Below, piece by piece: positions 45,801-56,624 of a DNA stretch of 64,000 nt. Location of the stretch: positions 62,001 through 126,000 of the forward strand of contig BGZK01000739.1 of the NCBI GenBank assembly GCA_005406025.1, written 5' to 3'. The notes under the pieces were generated by a model that was not told the origin of the DNA, searched no databases, and worked only from the letters and a program-made list of their open reading frames with translations. Made by a program: the position numbers and the translations under genes. The stretch comes from Eumeta japonica. Taxonomy: Eukaryota > Arthropoda > Insecta > Lepidoptera > Psychidae. Numbering within the stretch: the stretch's first letter is position 1; the number at the start of each line of letters is the position of its first letter.

Positions 45801-47303
45801 CGTCATATCTCGTGGCTTGGTGTGATGGCGCAGTTTTTTAAAGACAATATTTTTAGAATTTTTAAAATAGCATTTAACTTGCATTCTTTTCGGAGTTATA
45901 ACTATATTCTCTTGTAGGTTAAATTTTTACTTTACACTAATTTAAAAATGAAGTATATAAATTAGTAAGGTATTATCACTTTTTAATAGATCCAACATTG
46001 GAGCCAGTATTGGAAACGTATTGTCGCCGAGGTATCATTATCGGACACGTCAAAATTATTTAAAGTAGTGTGGAGTCATCATTTACACAGTCAGTGGTTA
46101 ACAAGTTGACCGCGCGCCTAGTAGGCGTCGATATGGTGAACCCAAAAACAGCGCTATCAATTACATTACAGCATATCGTATATTTATTCTTATGCAGATA
46201 TCGCTAAAATGGTAAGCAAATCGATGTGTTATTTAACCATCGTTGTATGTCCTATTTCTTGTAGCGCATACGAATTCTATATCGTCTTTTTAATAGTCCT
46301 CAATTTTGAAAATCAAGCCTATTGATCAGTTTTTTATATAAATTCGAGCAATTAATACTGGATAATTTATGTAAAACAATTACCGAAAACAGCTGTTTAT
46401 TGTGATTTCCAGTTTTGACTTATTCTTATTTTATTTGGCCATTACTTTTTATGTACATATTTTTTTTAACTTTTACGCCTTATTTTTCTAAAATGGTACG
46501 TTTTCTGGATGTATTAGCTATATCATCTATATAATTTATGACTATTTATGACAAAAAAATATAACTCGTTATTTTTTTGACTAAAATTTTAAAAAAACAG
46601 CCAGGTGCGATTAGGACTCATACACAAAAGGTTCCATACCATTTTACAATATTTAATACTACACATTTTTAAAAATACTTAAAAACACGAATAAAAATTA
46701 TTGTCAAACAAAAACGATGAAATAAGCATATGTCTTGTACGGGAACCCCCTTTGATTTTTAGCTGTACTCTATTTTATATTTATAGCACGTAATTATAAC
46801 AGTCATAATAATACATCCTCTGTGGAAATTTCAAGTCTCTATCTATTACGATTCAAAAGATACAGTCCTACGACAGACGGACGAACAGATGGTCAGAAGA
46901 CAGCAAAGCCTTAGTATTCCCATTGTAAATCTTTGGGTACAGAACCCTAAACATTAAAAACGATACTTTTGATGTATTGGTATAATAAATAGCTATTTAT
47001 AAAAGATACATTTACATACATTTTTTTTTTAATTTGTTGTTCATCTGATTAACTGACAATTCCATTTCATTTTAAAATTCTAATAATTAGGTATGTACGT
47101 TAAAGTTTATATAATCTTTTCGAAATAAAACAGATTCTTTTCATTATAGATTTGTTCTCAAAATGTAATGTTTATTGACTATTTGTGCAAAATACTATGT
47201 TCATGAAATAATAATTTATTTATATTGTCACAATTTTGAACGAACTAATAATAATATAATAGTCTCTTCAAGAAGCTTTTGTTTATGTACAATATATAAA
47301 TAA
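45801..47303. other. Intergenic with one gacgg-type repeat
   Basis: No gene. 46850-46955 carries agacggacgaacagatggtc and ttgggtacagaaccctaaa, a degraded copy of the repeat at 15105-15195. Confidence 0.45.
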
Positions 47304-47640
47304 CTAACTTTTACCCGTGGCTCCTTCCACATGCAAATAAGATGAAGAAAAATTTTTTTGGGGGAAGATTTGCGTTAATCCCGTTCTCTTTGAGCGTTTA
47401 CGTCCCGAAAATAGTAAATATGTCAAATTTCAAGTCAATCGATCCTATAGTTTCGGAGATCTCATAAAATGTTGATTTTTTTTATAGGATTTGAGTAAAA
47501 TCCGTTCTTACTGAGCGTCTACGAAAGAGTAACTATGCCAAAGTTCAAGTCAATCAGACCTGTAGTTTTGGAGATCTAGTGATGAATCAACCAGTCAGTC
47601 AGTTAGTGGCATTTCACGTATACAATGTAATTTTTATTAT
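47304..47640 (-). mobile_element. Helitron-like fragment
   Basis: Left edge cttttacccgtggctcc is the reverse complement of the usual Helitron 3' end (gccacgggtaaaag + TTAG, CTAG decayed). Inside, a block is duplicated (47380-47465 and 47500-47580; both 'gagcgtytacg ... caagtcaatc.gayctrtagttttggagatct'). 5' end not defined. Confidence 0.45.
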
Positions 47641-48199
47641 GCTGTTAAACCGAAATACCCCAACCACAAAATATATTTTTTTAATTATTTCATGAAATAA
47701 TTAAATTTTATAATGTAATTATACGTAAGCTATAAATGTTATTGACTTGTCGCATTTTTGTACAAAGACATGTCACCCGCGCGGATGCAACGCATGTGGC
47801 TTTTAAAAAGAGATAGCGATACCTTGTCTGCCCGCAAATAAACAGGATAACTCGCATCGAGTGAGGCGCTAGTGGAGAGCGGCCGCCGCTGCCTGCTTGT
47901 ACCTTTATAATATGACTTTTCGAAATTTTATTAGTCTAAAGTAATCAAAAAAAAAATAGAAAAATGTACAAAATCGATTTTGTTGCTGATATTGTACAAA
48001 GTATTTGTAGTTCCTTGTATAAATTATATACATATGGGTGTGTGTGCGTGTGCGTTTGCGTGTGCACGGCGTGTGAGTATACGTGTTCGTTAATGAGTGC
48101 GTTTGTGTGTGTGTGTTTTTTTTTTGACAAATAGTCAACAAACTGTGCTTGACAATAATGACAGTGCTTTTGACATATTTTCATTTTTATTGGCATATA
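47641..48199. other. Intergenic with GC-rich patch and GT-rich tract
   Basis: 47770-47900 is moderately GC-rich (ggagagcggccgccgctgcc). 48036-48118 is a GT-rich irregular microsatellite. No gene. Confidence 0.45.
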
Positions 48200-48493
48200 G
48201 TATTAGTGCTATATAATAAAATACAGCATATTTAATTTTTCTACACTATCTATCCCAACATACTTTTATGAAATATTAAAAAGTAATACATACACGTATC
48301 TACGTAAAACTTACAGCATTTCAAGCAACTGCCAACTATGGATATGACGTTTTTACGTCACTTTAGCACATTCTGCAGTAAACGAATTGACAACACTGTA
48401 TTTGACATTGTGTATCGTTGTCATTTTTTGTTTTGGATTTAGGTAGCAAAACAAATAAACATTGATATTGATTCTGTTTTTGCAACTAGCTCG
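48200..48493 (+). promoter_or_regulatory. 5' flank of the F-box/LRR gene
   Basis: Likely promoter and 5' UTR: AT-rich, with a TGACGT-like site (CRE half) around 48346-48357 and no clear TATA box. A CA/GT-rich stretch (48036-48118) ends about 375 bp before the ATG. Placement is inference from position only. Confidence 0.3.
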
Positions 48494-49306
48494 ATGAAAC
48501 AAAACATACACCTTTTCGATTTGTATTGGGAAGATATATTTGTTGCAAAAGTGCTACCTTATCTCACTGTCTATGATTGTTTCAACTTCCGTTGTGCTTC
48601 GAAAAACTGTCGCCAAATTGTGAACATGTATTTTTCGAAAATGAAATCATTGAAATTGATGAATAAAGGATTCTCCCCTCACACTTTTTCAGTATTCTCC
48701 GACAACTGCAAGAGACTGCATATAGTTAACTTAAGCAGATGCTCTCAACTCACGGATACAGATATAATGCCATTGTTTAAGAATAATATACATATAACAA
48801 GTTTGAATTTGAGCCATTGCAGGAATCTTTCTGCCAAGTGCTTACAGCCTGTGATATTAAATTGCACTAATCTGAAAGTTCTAAAATTATCAAGATGTAA
48901 GTGGTTAACTACTGGTGCTGTGGAAGCTCTAGCGTTACATCAACACAATTTAGAAGATGTAGACTTGTCTAACTGCATCTCCATATCTGAGAATTGTATA
49001 CAGATTTTAGTGAGGAAATTTAAAAAAATCAGAATTCTTAATTTAGAAGGCAACAAGCAAGTAACAGATCGTTGTTTATACTCTTTAGCAAAATACAGTC
49101 CATCATTAACTCTACTGAATCTAAGTCAATGTTCGGAGATTACTGATAATGGTGTCAGGATGTTGGCAATGCATTGTCCTCAGCTCGAAGGCTTGTTGCT
49201 GAGAGGATGCCCTCATGTAACCGAAAAGAATTTCACACTAATTAGAAATGCAGTACGTCTAGACAAACCCATTTTTCAACCACTGGCTAATTTGTTACAA
49301 ATTTAA
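48494..49306 (+). CDS. FBXL15: F-box/leucine-rich-repeat protein, FBXL15/jetlag-like
   Basis: A single open frame of 270 residues. Residues about 7-45 (LFDLYWEDIFVAKVLPYL and on) match the divergent F-box of FBXL15, and about seven 24-26-residue LRR-CC repeats follow (75-255), with motifs such as LNLSHCRNLS, LKLSRCKWLT, LNLEGNKQVT and LNLSQCSEIT. The tail RLDKPIFQPLANLLQI resembles the FBXL15 C-terminus. In the family such proteins are substrate receptors of SCF (Skp1-Cul1) E3 ligases; mammalian FBXL15 targets Smurf1 and Drosophila jetlag targets Timeless in the light response. Function here is inferred. ATG 48494 is the first Met after an in-frame TAG at 48440, which supports this start. No introns and no disabling mutations are seen; an AATAAA follows at 49430. 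Neighbours are mobile elements. Confidence 0.88.
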   Translation: MKQNIHLFDLYWEDIFVAKVLPYLTVYDCFNFRCASKNCRQIVNMYFSKMKSLKLMNKGFSPHTFSVFSDNCKRLHIVNLSRCSQLTDTDIMPLFKNNIHITSLNLSHCRNLSAKCLQPVILNCTNLKVLKLSRCKWLTTGAVEALALHQHNLEDVDLSNCISISENCIQILVRKFKKIRILNLEGNKQVTDRCLYSLAKYSPSLTLLNLSQCSEITDNGVRMLAMHCPQLEGLLLRGCPHVTEKNFTLIRNAVRLDKPIFQPLANLLQI

Positions 49307-49429
49307 TAATGCAGTAAATATCTGTCCTAAACATTTCAAGGGCAGATTTTGTATATGCACCTAAATTTATAAATCAATAATTACAACTAAACATGCTTGT
49401 TGTGACTTTACTTTGAAATGTAAACATTG

Positions 49430-49435
49430 AATAAA
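49430..49435 (+). terminator. Polyadenylation signal of the F-box/LRR gene
   Basis: AATAAA 124 nt after the stop codon. The intervening 3' UTR is AT-rich and shows no other canonical signal. Confidence 0.6.
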
Positions 49436-49793
49436 TGCAAAACAGTATTCTTCCCAAATATTTAATCAATTCAAATTCATTCTTATGACAAATATATCAG
49501 TGACAAAAATCTAAAGGAAACATTTCAAAGAAATTGAAATTATTGACATAAAATATTTATTATTTGGTAAGAAACAATTAGTATTGTAGGAATATTCTAA
49601 ATTCCATATATCTCATTATGTTATAGGGTCTATTTTAAGTTTTCTCATATATATTAAGCATTTGATTAAAGTCATTCCTCGATATACTTCAAAATTTAAA
49701 ATATATTCTCGAATCACTATGATAATTTCCAAATATAAGGCCAGGGAAAAAGTTTTACATTTAATTATTATATATGTACATATATGCCATTTT

Positions 49794-50690
49794 GTAGGTA
49801 GTGACATGATCCCATTGCTGTAGAAATTGTGGGACTTCTGATCAAACAACTGCGATAAGTAGTTTGGACAGTCCTCTTTTGAAGTTAACCTAACACTAAA
49901 GAATTCTGAAGAGACCGAAACAGGTGGAAAAATCTGAGGGTGCAAAGTCAGAACTATATGGTGGATTCATTAACATTAATATTAACAGAACCAAACTCCG
50001 AATATTTGCTGAGTGGCTAAAAATGTGTGTGGTCTTGCATTATCAAGGTGAAAAACTACACCCAATCAAGACACTATTGATCAGTTCCGGCCTTTTTTTT
50101 CTCTCCTTTTTGCTTGAGTCTCATCAGCTGTTCGCAGTAGAAAACTGAATTGATAGTTTGGCCTAGCAATAAAAGTTTATAATCAATCACTTCCAATCCT
50201 TCCACACACATAGCATCAACTTATTGTGAGTTAATACGGGTTTTGCTATAGCATGTAGAGCTTGCTTGCATTTTGACCTTAATGTTTTTCGCATGTTCTT
50301 ATCATAGTTAATCCATTTATTATCACCAGTGATCAATTTTTGAAGAACTACATTTCAATCGAGATTTGCAAATGAGTGCACGATTCATTACATTTCTTTC
50401 AGTGAGTTCTCAATGAGACCCAAGTCTCGAACTTTTTTGTACATCCAGCTTTTTACAAATGAATCAAAACTGTTTTATGGTCAATCTTCAACTTTTTAAC
50501 TATAGCATAGGAACTAATATGCCAATCTTGCTGTACCTTTTCCAAAATCACATCGACTTTATCCACCACAGGTCGACCAGAACAAGGTTCATCTTAGACG
50601 TCAAAGTTACCAGATGGAAAACGCTTAAACAAGTTTTTAGCTAATCTTATCGACACTGCATTTCATCCATAAACAGCACAAATTGGCATG
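49794..50690 (-). pseudogene. Mariner M1 family, copy 3
   Basis: Begins with gtaggtagtgacatgatccc, matching copy 2 at 41266. Minus-strand segments: VRLTSKEDCPNYLSQLFDQK and FYSNGIMSLPTKW (C-terminus, about 49790-49900), the TSLATQQIF block, DEKWINYDKNMRK-like catalytic segment near 50290, and the HTH area with GRPVVDKVDVI near 50560. The 5' terminus found in copies 1 and 2 is lost. Inactive by stops and shifts. Confidence 0.82.
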
Positions 50691-52029
50691 TGTTTTAGAA
50701 ATTTCCATAGAAAAAAAAGATAATAATTAAGGTAAACATCCTAGATTTTTTTCAAAATACTTTTGTCTACAAAACCTATTTTTACAAACAAAACATACAT
50801 TTTTCTTTTAATCACTTCTGTATTTAATAATTAAGAAAAGTAAATCAGTACTTATTCAGAATTTACACACAATGTTCTTTCACTTCAACTCTTAATTTAC
50901 ACTAGTGTTTGACATAAGTTCAACCCTTCCACTAATTGACTGAGACTGACATATTTTTTCTTAATACTAGACACTTATGTGTCAACTTCAAATTGTTCAT
51001 ATAAAAAGCACCACCTCTTAATTTATGAATAATTGTGTAAGGTATCGCTACAGTATTTATTTCTAATGATATACAACATCGATTTTTTATAACTCAGAAC
51101 AAATTTAAATATTTTTTTTAAGTGAATGTCACAATACTATCCTAGTACTTGAACAGAAAACATTTAATAGAATCTTATTTTCATTCAACTTGAATGGAAA
51201 ATATTGTCTTGTAATTTCTATAAGTTAAATTGACACCTGACAACAGAATTCAATTGCCATCTCTAGTCTCAATTGCAGGAAATCTACTGCACAAAAAGTT
51301 ATAATCTATACTTTTCTAACAATTTGAAAAAGTTTTTATAGATTAATAGTAAATGATAATGAATATACTAAGTTATATATATATTTTATTATTACCCATG
51401 CTAGTCAAGAAACAGTCTGTAAATCGACCATTTCAGAAAGTTTAATTAATCTCGAATAAGCCTTTGCAATGTCATCATTACCTGAATATGCAAATTGATA
51501 TTGCTATGCTTTAACACTGATGTGAATTATCTATAAAGTGTTCATTATTATCACTAATATAATTGTTGACAATATAGCTATTGTATGTTCATAAATTGAA
51601 GGCACTATGAGGTTGTGAAATACTCGCGAATGAACATAGCTAAATTAGGATTCTTTCTGACTAACTAACGAATCCTAAAAGAAAGTTATTGATTTGACAC
51701 ATGTATGCATTATATTTCATATGTTAATAGTAGTCATAATTTATATTATAAGCAGATTATAACAATATTTGTAATTGAGCTAGTGTTGTATATTAGTTGT
51801 ATACTCTTTCCAAAATATGTAATGTTGTTATTTATATATAACTTATAATTATTGTCAATGATGTAGGTGATTTCCAAAAATAAAAAATATAGAGCTAAAA
51901 TGGAATTTTAGTTACATGCTAAATGTTCTAAATTCTCAGGATCCAATTGATTTAATAAAATGACTAAGAAAGATCATCATGAAATTAATAAGTAGGCACA
52001 CTAAAAACATCTGGAATTATTAAGAAGAA
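50691..52029. other. Intergenic, nothing recognised
   Basis: AT-rich, only very short frames. Confidence 0.5.
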
Positions 52030-52340
52030 ATTATTATGAATGGTCAAGAATAAATTTATTGTCTCAAAATATTCTCCATTAGCATAAATGCACTTTTCCA
52101 TATAAATAAACCAATTTTAAAAACAAGACACTCCTCCCTGGTGACCTCAGAAACATGTTCCTCGAACTCTTTGACGACCTCTTCTGGTGATAAAAGTCAT
52201 TGACTGCATAAGACTGTTCTTCACTGTTAGGGGAAAACATGTCACAAGGTATCTTTTTCTAAGTTTTAAGTTGAACATATTTCTGAGACAATTTCAGGGT
52301 TGTCTTGTAATTTTTGTTATTGTGCATTTTTTTTTTAATA
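52030..52340 (-). pseudogene. Mariner M2 family C-terminal fragment
   Basis: Minus strand reads SPEEVVKEFEEHVSEVTREE (about 52195-52135), a frame break, then the end AYGEYFE-type sequence gctaatggagaatattttga, nearly identical to the 3' end of the relic at 43230-44124. Confidence 0.75.
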
Positions 52341-53755
52341 ATGCAAGTAACAATGAGAATTTTAACTGATCAATCATGCTCTTATGTAAACTTAGTCTAT
52401 AAAAGTTCATCCAACTGATGGCCACTCTAAACAGGCATCTCGAAGAGCACTTTAATACTTTACTTTGTATAATGGTTGGATAATAGTATAAAAAATTGCT
52501 TTTATAACACCTTCAATTTTAATGTAGCACACCTCAATGTCGCTGTACAGTTTTTAGCTATTCTCAGTGCCTTTGGATCTACAATAGCATTTTATGTAGT
52601 AAGTAATGTCTAATACCGCTTAAGAACATAAACTTGAACCATTATAATGCTCCATAAGTTCACTATACAGCTTTCAGCAGTATCTGTTACCTTTGGTTGT
52701 ATAGTAGCAAATTTAAATGGTACATAAAACCTGAACATTTTAAATTTGTATCATAGTAATGGTTGTATATTTAAAGATTGACTGAGTACTGTAATACATC
52801 CAACAGTTCTTCGTGTGAGTTATAAAGCGTAAAGGTATACATACATTTACTTTCGAATACAGTTTCGTAAAGCCAAAGACCCGGTCATTGAAAAAGAACA
52901 ACAAATTATATGATAGATGGAGTGATGTACATCATTTAAATTTTGTTTGTATCGTCAACACATTTTGTTTCTAAAAATGTTGAAAAAATCGTGGAAAATA
53001 AAAGAAAGAACTGAAGGAATCAAACGAAAAATTATCAAAGGAAAATGCAAGAACTGTGACTTCAAATGAGGACAAAAACAATACACAACAAAATTATTCA
53101 TGTAATGTAAGTTGTAATGATATCAGAGAAAGTTCCATAGATACTGAATATACTGACCATTACCAAAACCAAGTCGAATATGTAAATAATCTGAACATCC
53201 AACAAAACATTATTGATTCCTGTCCACTTAGCGATCGGTTTTGTAATGCTGGATCATATGCTCATAATTTAAGACCTAAGAGCTCGGAAGAAAATAAGAT
53301 AACAGTGATATTGATAATATGTAAAAGTGTTTTCATTTCGCGAAAAAATAAGAAGTTGAAAGGAATATTGATGAAATAGCGTTAAATAATCTCGCAAAAA
53401 TTATGAATAAGTTGATTCTACAAACATTACCGATCGAGCCAATATCGATCGGCCTTTATAAAAACACCAAGATATGTCAATATAAAAAAAAATTAATGTG
53501 TTGAATGTTGGCACAACGGAATTACTAATAATCTAACTGTACTATTGGAAAGGTGGACAAATGTTTCAGAACAGATTTCTTTAAATTTCAGTTTTGGCAA
53601 TTTGCCAATTTTTAAAAGCTCCAATAAATAATTTTGGCCAATACTCTATTATACAGGATAACGCTATAGAACGTGCATATAAAAAATATATGTTAAAAAT
53701 ATATACAAAAAGTATAGGTAAAATAAAACTGAGGCATTGTAAAGTAATATAAATG
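52341..53755. other. Intergenic with an orphan Asn-rich frame
   Basis: A frame at 53056-53379 (107 codons, MTSNEDKNNTQQNYSCNVSC at the start, rich in Asn and Ser) follows a short lysine-rich frame at 52978-53068. No known domain. Could be a fragment of a transposon-encoded DNA-binding protein or chance; I do not call it a gene. Confidence 0.35.
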
Positions 53756-54960
53756 AAGTTTATTTTTTAAAAATAACATCATCTAAATGATGACCCTCTC
53801 TACGACGGCACTCCTCTAACCGCAAATTATTGAAAACTTTCTTCAGTAATGCCGGTTGAATTGCTGCAATTTCTCCAAGAATATTCTCCTCGAGCTGACT
53901 GATTTTCCTCGGATTATTGCTGTAGACTTTGTTTGAGGTATCCCCACAAAAAAAAAATCAAAAGGCGTTATGTCTGGACTACGTGGGGGCCATGGGATAT
54001 GACCTCTTTTCGAAATCACTTCCAGGAAACATCTGTTTCACAACCGCTATGGAGTCATTTGATATGTGACTGGTAGCTCCGTCTTGCTGAAACCAAGTCC
54101 TAGAATTCACTATTCTTGAATTTTCAATTTCTGAAGCCAAAAAACCTTCCAACATCGCTACATAGCGTTCGGTATTTACAGTGACGTTTTGCCCCGCGCA
54201 TTTTCGAAGAAAAATGGACCAATTATTCCTCTGCTAGAGATTGCTGCCCAAACTGTCACTTTAGGACTATGCAGCGGTTTCTGGTGTTTGAGATTCTCAC
54301 TGTGCCAGTAACGACAATTTTGACGGTTTACAAACCTATTGACATGAAAATGGGCTTCATCAGAGAAAAGGATATTGTCAAAATTGGAAAATCTATTAAG
54401 CATTTTATTAGCAAATGTGAGTAGTGCTATGAAGTCAGACTCTTTCAATTCTTGATTTCAATTTCATCCATAGAAGCTGCAATTAATTGACAGACAATTT
54501 CAATTGATTGCAGCTTGTATGGATGAAGTTAAAAATTCAAGTTCAAAATTCGTTGCAAACTTCGTCGCGATAACTGTAAGACAGACGATCTCTTGCGAGT
54601 AGAAATTTGTGGATCTCCACGTACCGACTGCATAACTCTCAATGTTGTCTTCGATTCTCGATGTTCTTGGACGACCTTTTGCTTGTGGTTTAAATGTTGA
54701 ACCGGTCTCTTCAAAATGCTTTACCCATATTTTAATTTAATTATTACTCGGAGCTTCACTAATTCGCCGTAGTCCAAATTCAGAACAATATAGTCGCCTA
54801 ATGTGTATGAACGCGAGTTCTCGTAAAATGCACGATACTTCCCATCGAAGTGACTCATAGTAACTGAATCTCCATGAGCCCGCCTACCCAACGATGTACG
54901 CTCCCCGCCGCCCGCGCGCTTTTTACCCTCCCAAAAAAGATGATGCAATGTACACGTTCT
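53756..54960 (-). pseudogene. Tc1/mariner-IS630 type (DDE_3) transposase relic
   Basis: Minus strand: FYENSRSYTLGDYIV and LKRPVQHLNHKQK (N-terminus, 54840-54680), ISTRKRSSVLQLSRRSLQRI (HTH, about 54625-54566), NILFSDEAHFHVNRFVNRQN (first Asp, about 54376-54317), SPKVTVWAAISSRGIIGPFF, WFQQDGATSHI (second Asp, about 54096-54064), and after a frame break WPPRSPDITPFDFFLWGYLK (third Asp, about 53992-53933). All three catalytic Asp can still be seen (DD34D-like), but several frame breaks make it inactive. Different from mariner families M1 and M2. Confidence 0.83.
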
Positions 54961-55479
54961 ATAACGCCACCTTGTTTTTATGAAAATCCTGACATTAAAG
55001 CTTTGCAATTTATTATGGTGTATAAAAACCGAAGAATTTATAACTTTTTTTAAAAGATATAAGTACATGTACGATGTTAATATTTTATTAGAGAAGGGAA
55101 TCTCATTTGTACAATATTCTAAGAAGAAAGCTTGCTTTATTTGTGACTAACCTGCTAGAGCTTTCATGAAAGGTATATAGAACACTCTTTGTACATGTTT
55201 GTTAGTTATTTTTAATTTGCCGCTAAGAAAATTAAAAATATTCGAAAGTCTGGAAGTAATTGGTTTTACCCCGTTTTTCGAAAATCGAGTTTTCATTAGA
55301 TTTCGACCTTTTAAGGTCCCAGGAAGCTATTTTGACGATTCCCACGAGGGTTTCACTATGTCTGTGTTTGTGTGCGTGCGCGCGTGCTTGTGTGAGTATG
55401 TAAACCTCTTATAACTTTCGAATGGCTTGACCGATTGGAACAAACTTTGGCGTTCTAAAGATTTTCTGGAAATTTGAAT
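54961..55479. other. Intergenic / flank of dispersed repeat
   Basis: Includes a GT/GC-rich stretch (gtgtgcgtgcgcgcgtgc, 55371-55388). The part from about 55215 seems to be an extension of the repeat at 55480. Confidence 0.4.
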
Positions 55480-55700
55480 CGATTCGGACCAGTAGATTCC
55501 AAGAAATCTCAAAAGAACTACAAAAAAGTTTATTCAATTGTGGTTTTTTTGAAATAACTTTTAAAGTGCTTCATCGACCGATTCCAAAAATTTAGCTCTT
55601 AACATCAAAAATCCAGGTCGGTCGCCATTTGACCGGAGAAAATCGGTTGATTCGTTCATGAGATATCGTGAATGAAAAAGTCGAAAAAATTAATGTTTTC
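55480..55700 (+). repeat. Dispersed repeat R1, copy 1
   Basis: Contains ttcggaccagtagattcca, a central ttcaattgtggtttttttga and aaaatcggttgattcgttca. The reverse complement of 62990-63215 follows the same order with roughly three quarters identity by eye. Family unknown. Confidence 0.75.
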
Positions 55701-56624
55701 AAAAAAACTCGTTCGTTCGATCAATTTTCGTTTACAAATTGTATAAACAAATATAAAGGACTCGCAATACTGCATCGATTGCTGTTAACCGCGTGAAAAT
55801 TGATTGACTTTATTCAAAAGTTATAGCAGTTGAAAATTTAAAAAAGCGATGTCCTCAATGCCTTGAAGAAACATCATTACCGAATCATTTTAAAAGCATA
55901 TTTTAAATATCAACTTACAAATCACTCGCTAATTTTGGAAGACTGAATTTCAAAGTAGCAATAATTTTCTGGAGTGGCATATAAGGTCAACTGTTTTGCC
56001 GAATGGTTGAACTCGAAAAGCTTAAAGATATGTCTTTGAGCTTTGAGACAACTTTTTAAGCTTAAGGAATTTTGAACTTTTGAATTTTGAAGGAGTTCAA
56101 AAATATCAATTGATATCATAGCTGGAAGTTTAAGGGATGGCTTACAGGATCAACCGATTTTTTTTCTCTTGTTTATCTAGGATGTAACAGATAGGTTTTT
56201 TTTTTGCTATATCAGAGTAGTTTCCATAGTTATTCTTATTGATAGGTAGAAACTCCCATACGAGTAGAGCTAAACATATCCGTTACAGTCTATAATAGTA
56301 TGTATACCTAATTCCTTTTTTTGTATTATTTCGTAGATAATACTCCAAAACCTCATAACCAGCATTATCTGACACCGCGGAAGTACAATGTAGGAAAATT
56401 GAGAATTCGCGCTTATGAATAAGCAAACGTAATTGGCTTCGCCCCATGTCGTTAGGTGGTTGCTCCATTGGCTGGTGCGTTTGGCTCAATTCACCGATCA
56501 TAATCTCTTATTCATAGGCGCGAAATCTCAATTTTATGCTTCTGTACTTCCTCAGTATTAGATACTGTTAGTTAGGCGATACCTAATACGTCACAACCAC
56601 GTAATGTCTTTTTATCCTGGGGCT
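55701..56624. other. Intergenic, nothing recognised
   Basis: AT-rich. At 56283-56560 'gcgcttatgaataagc' and 'cttattcataggcgcg' form an imperfect inverted repeat about 105 bp apart (56409-56424, 56507-56522). Confidence 0.4.
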
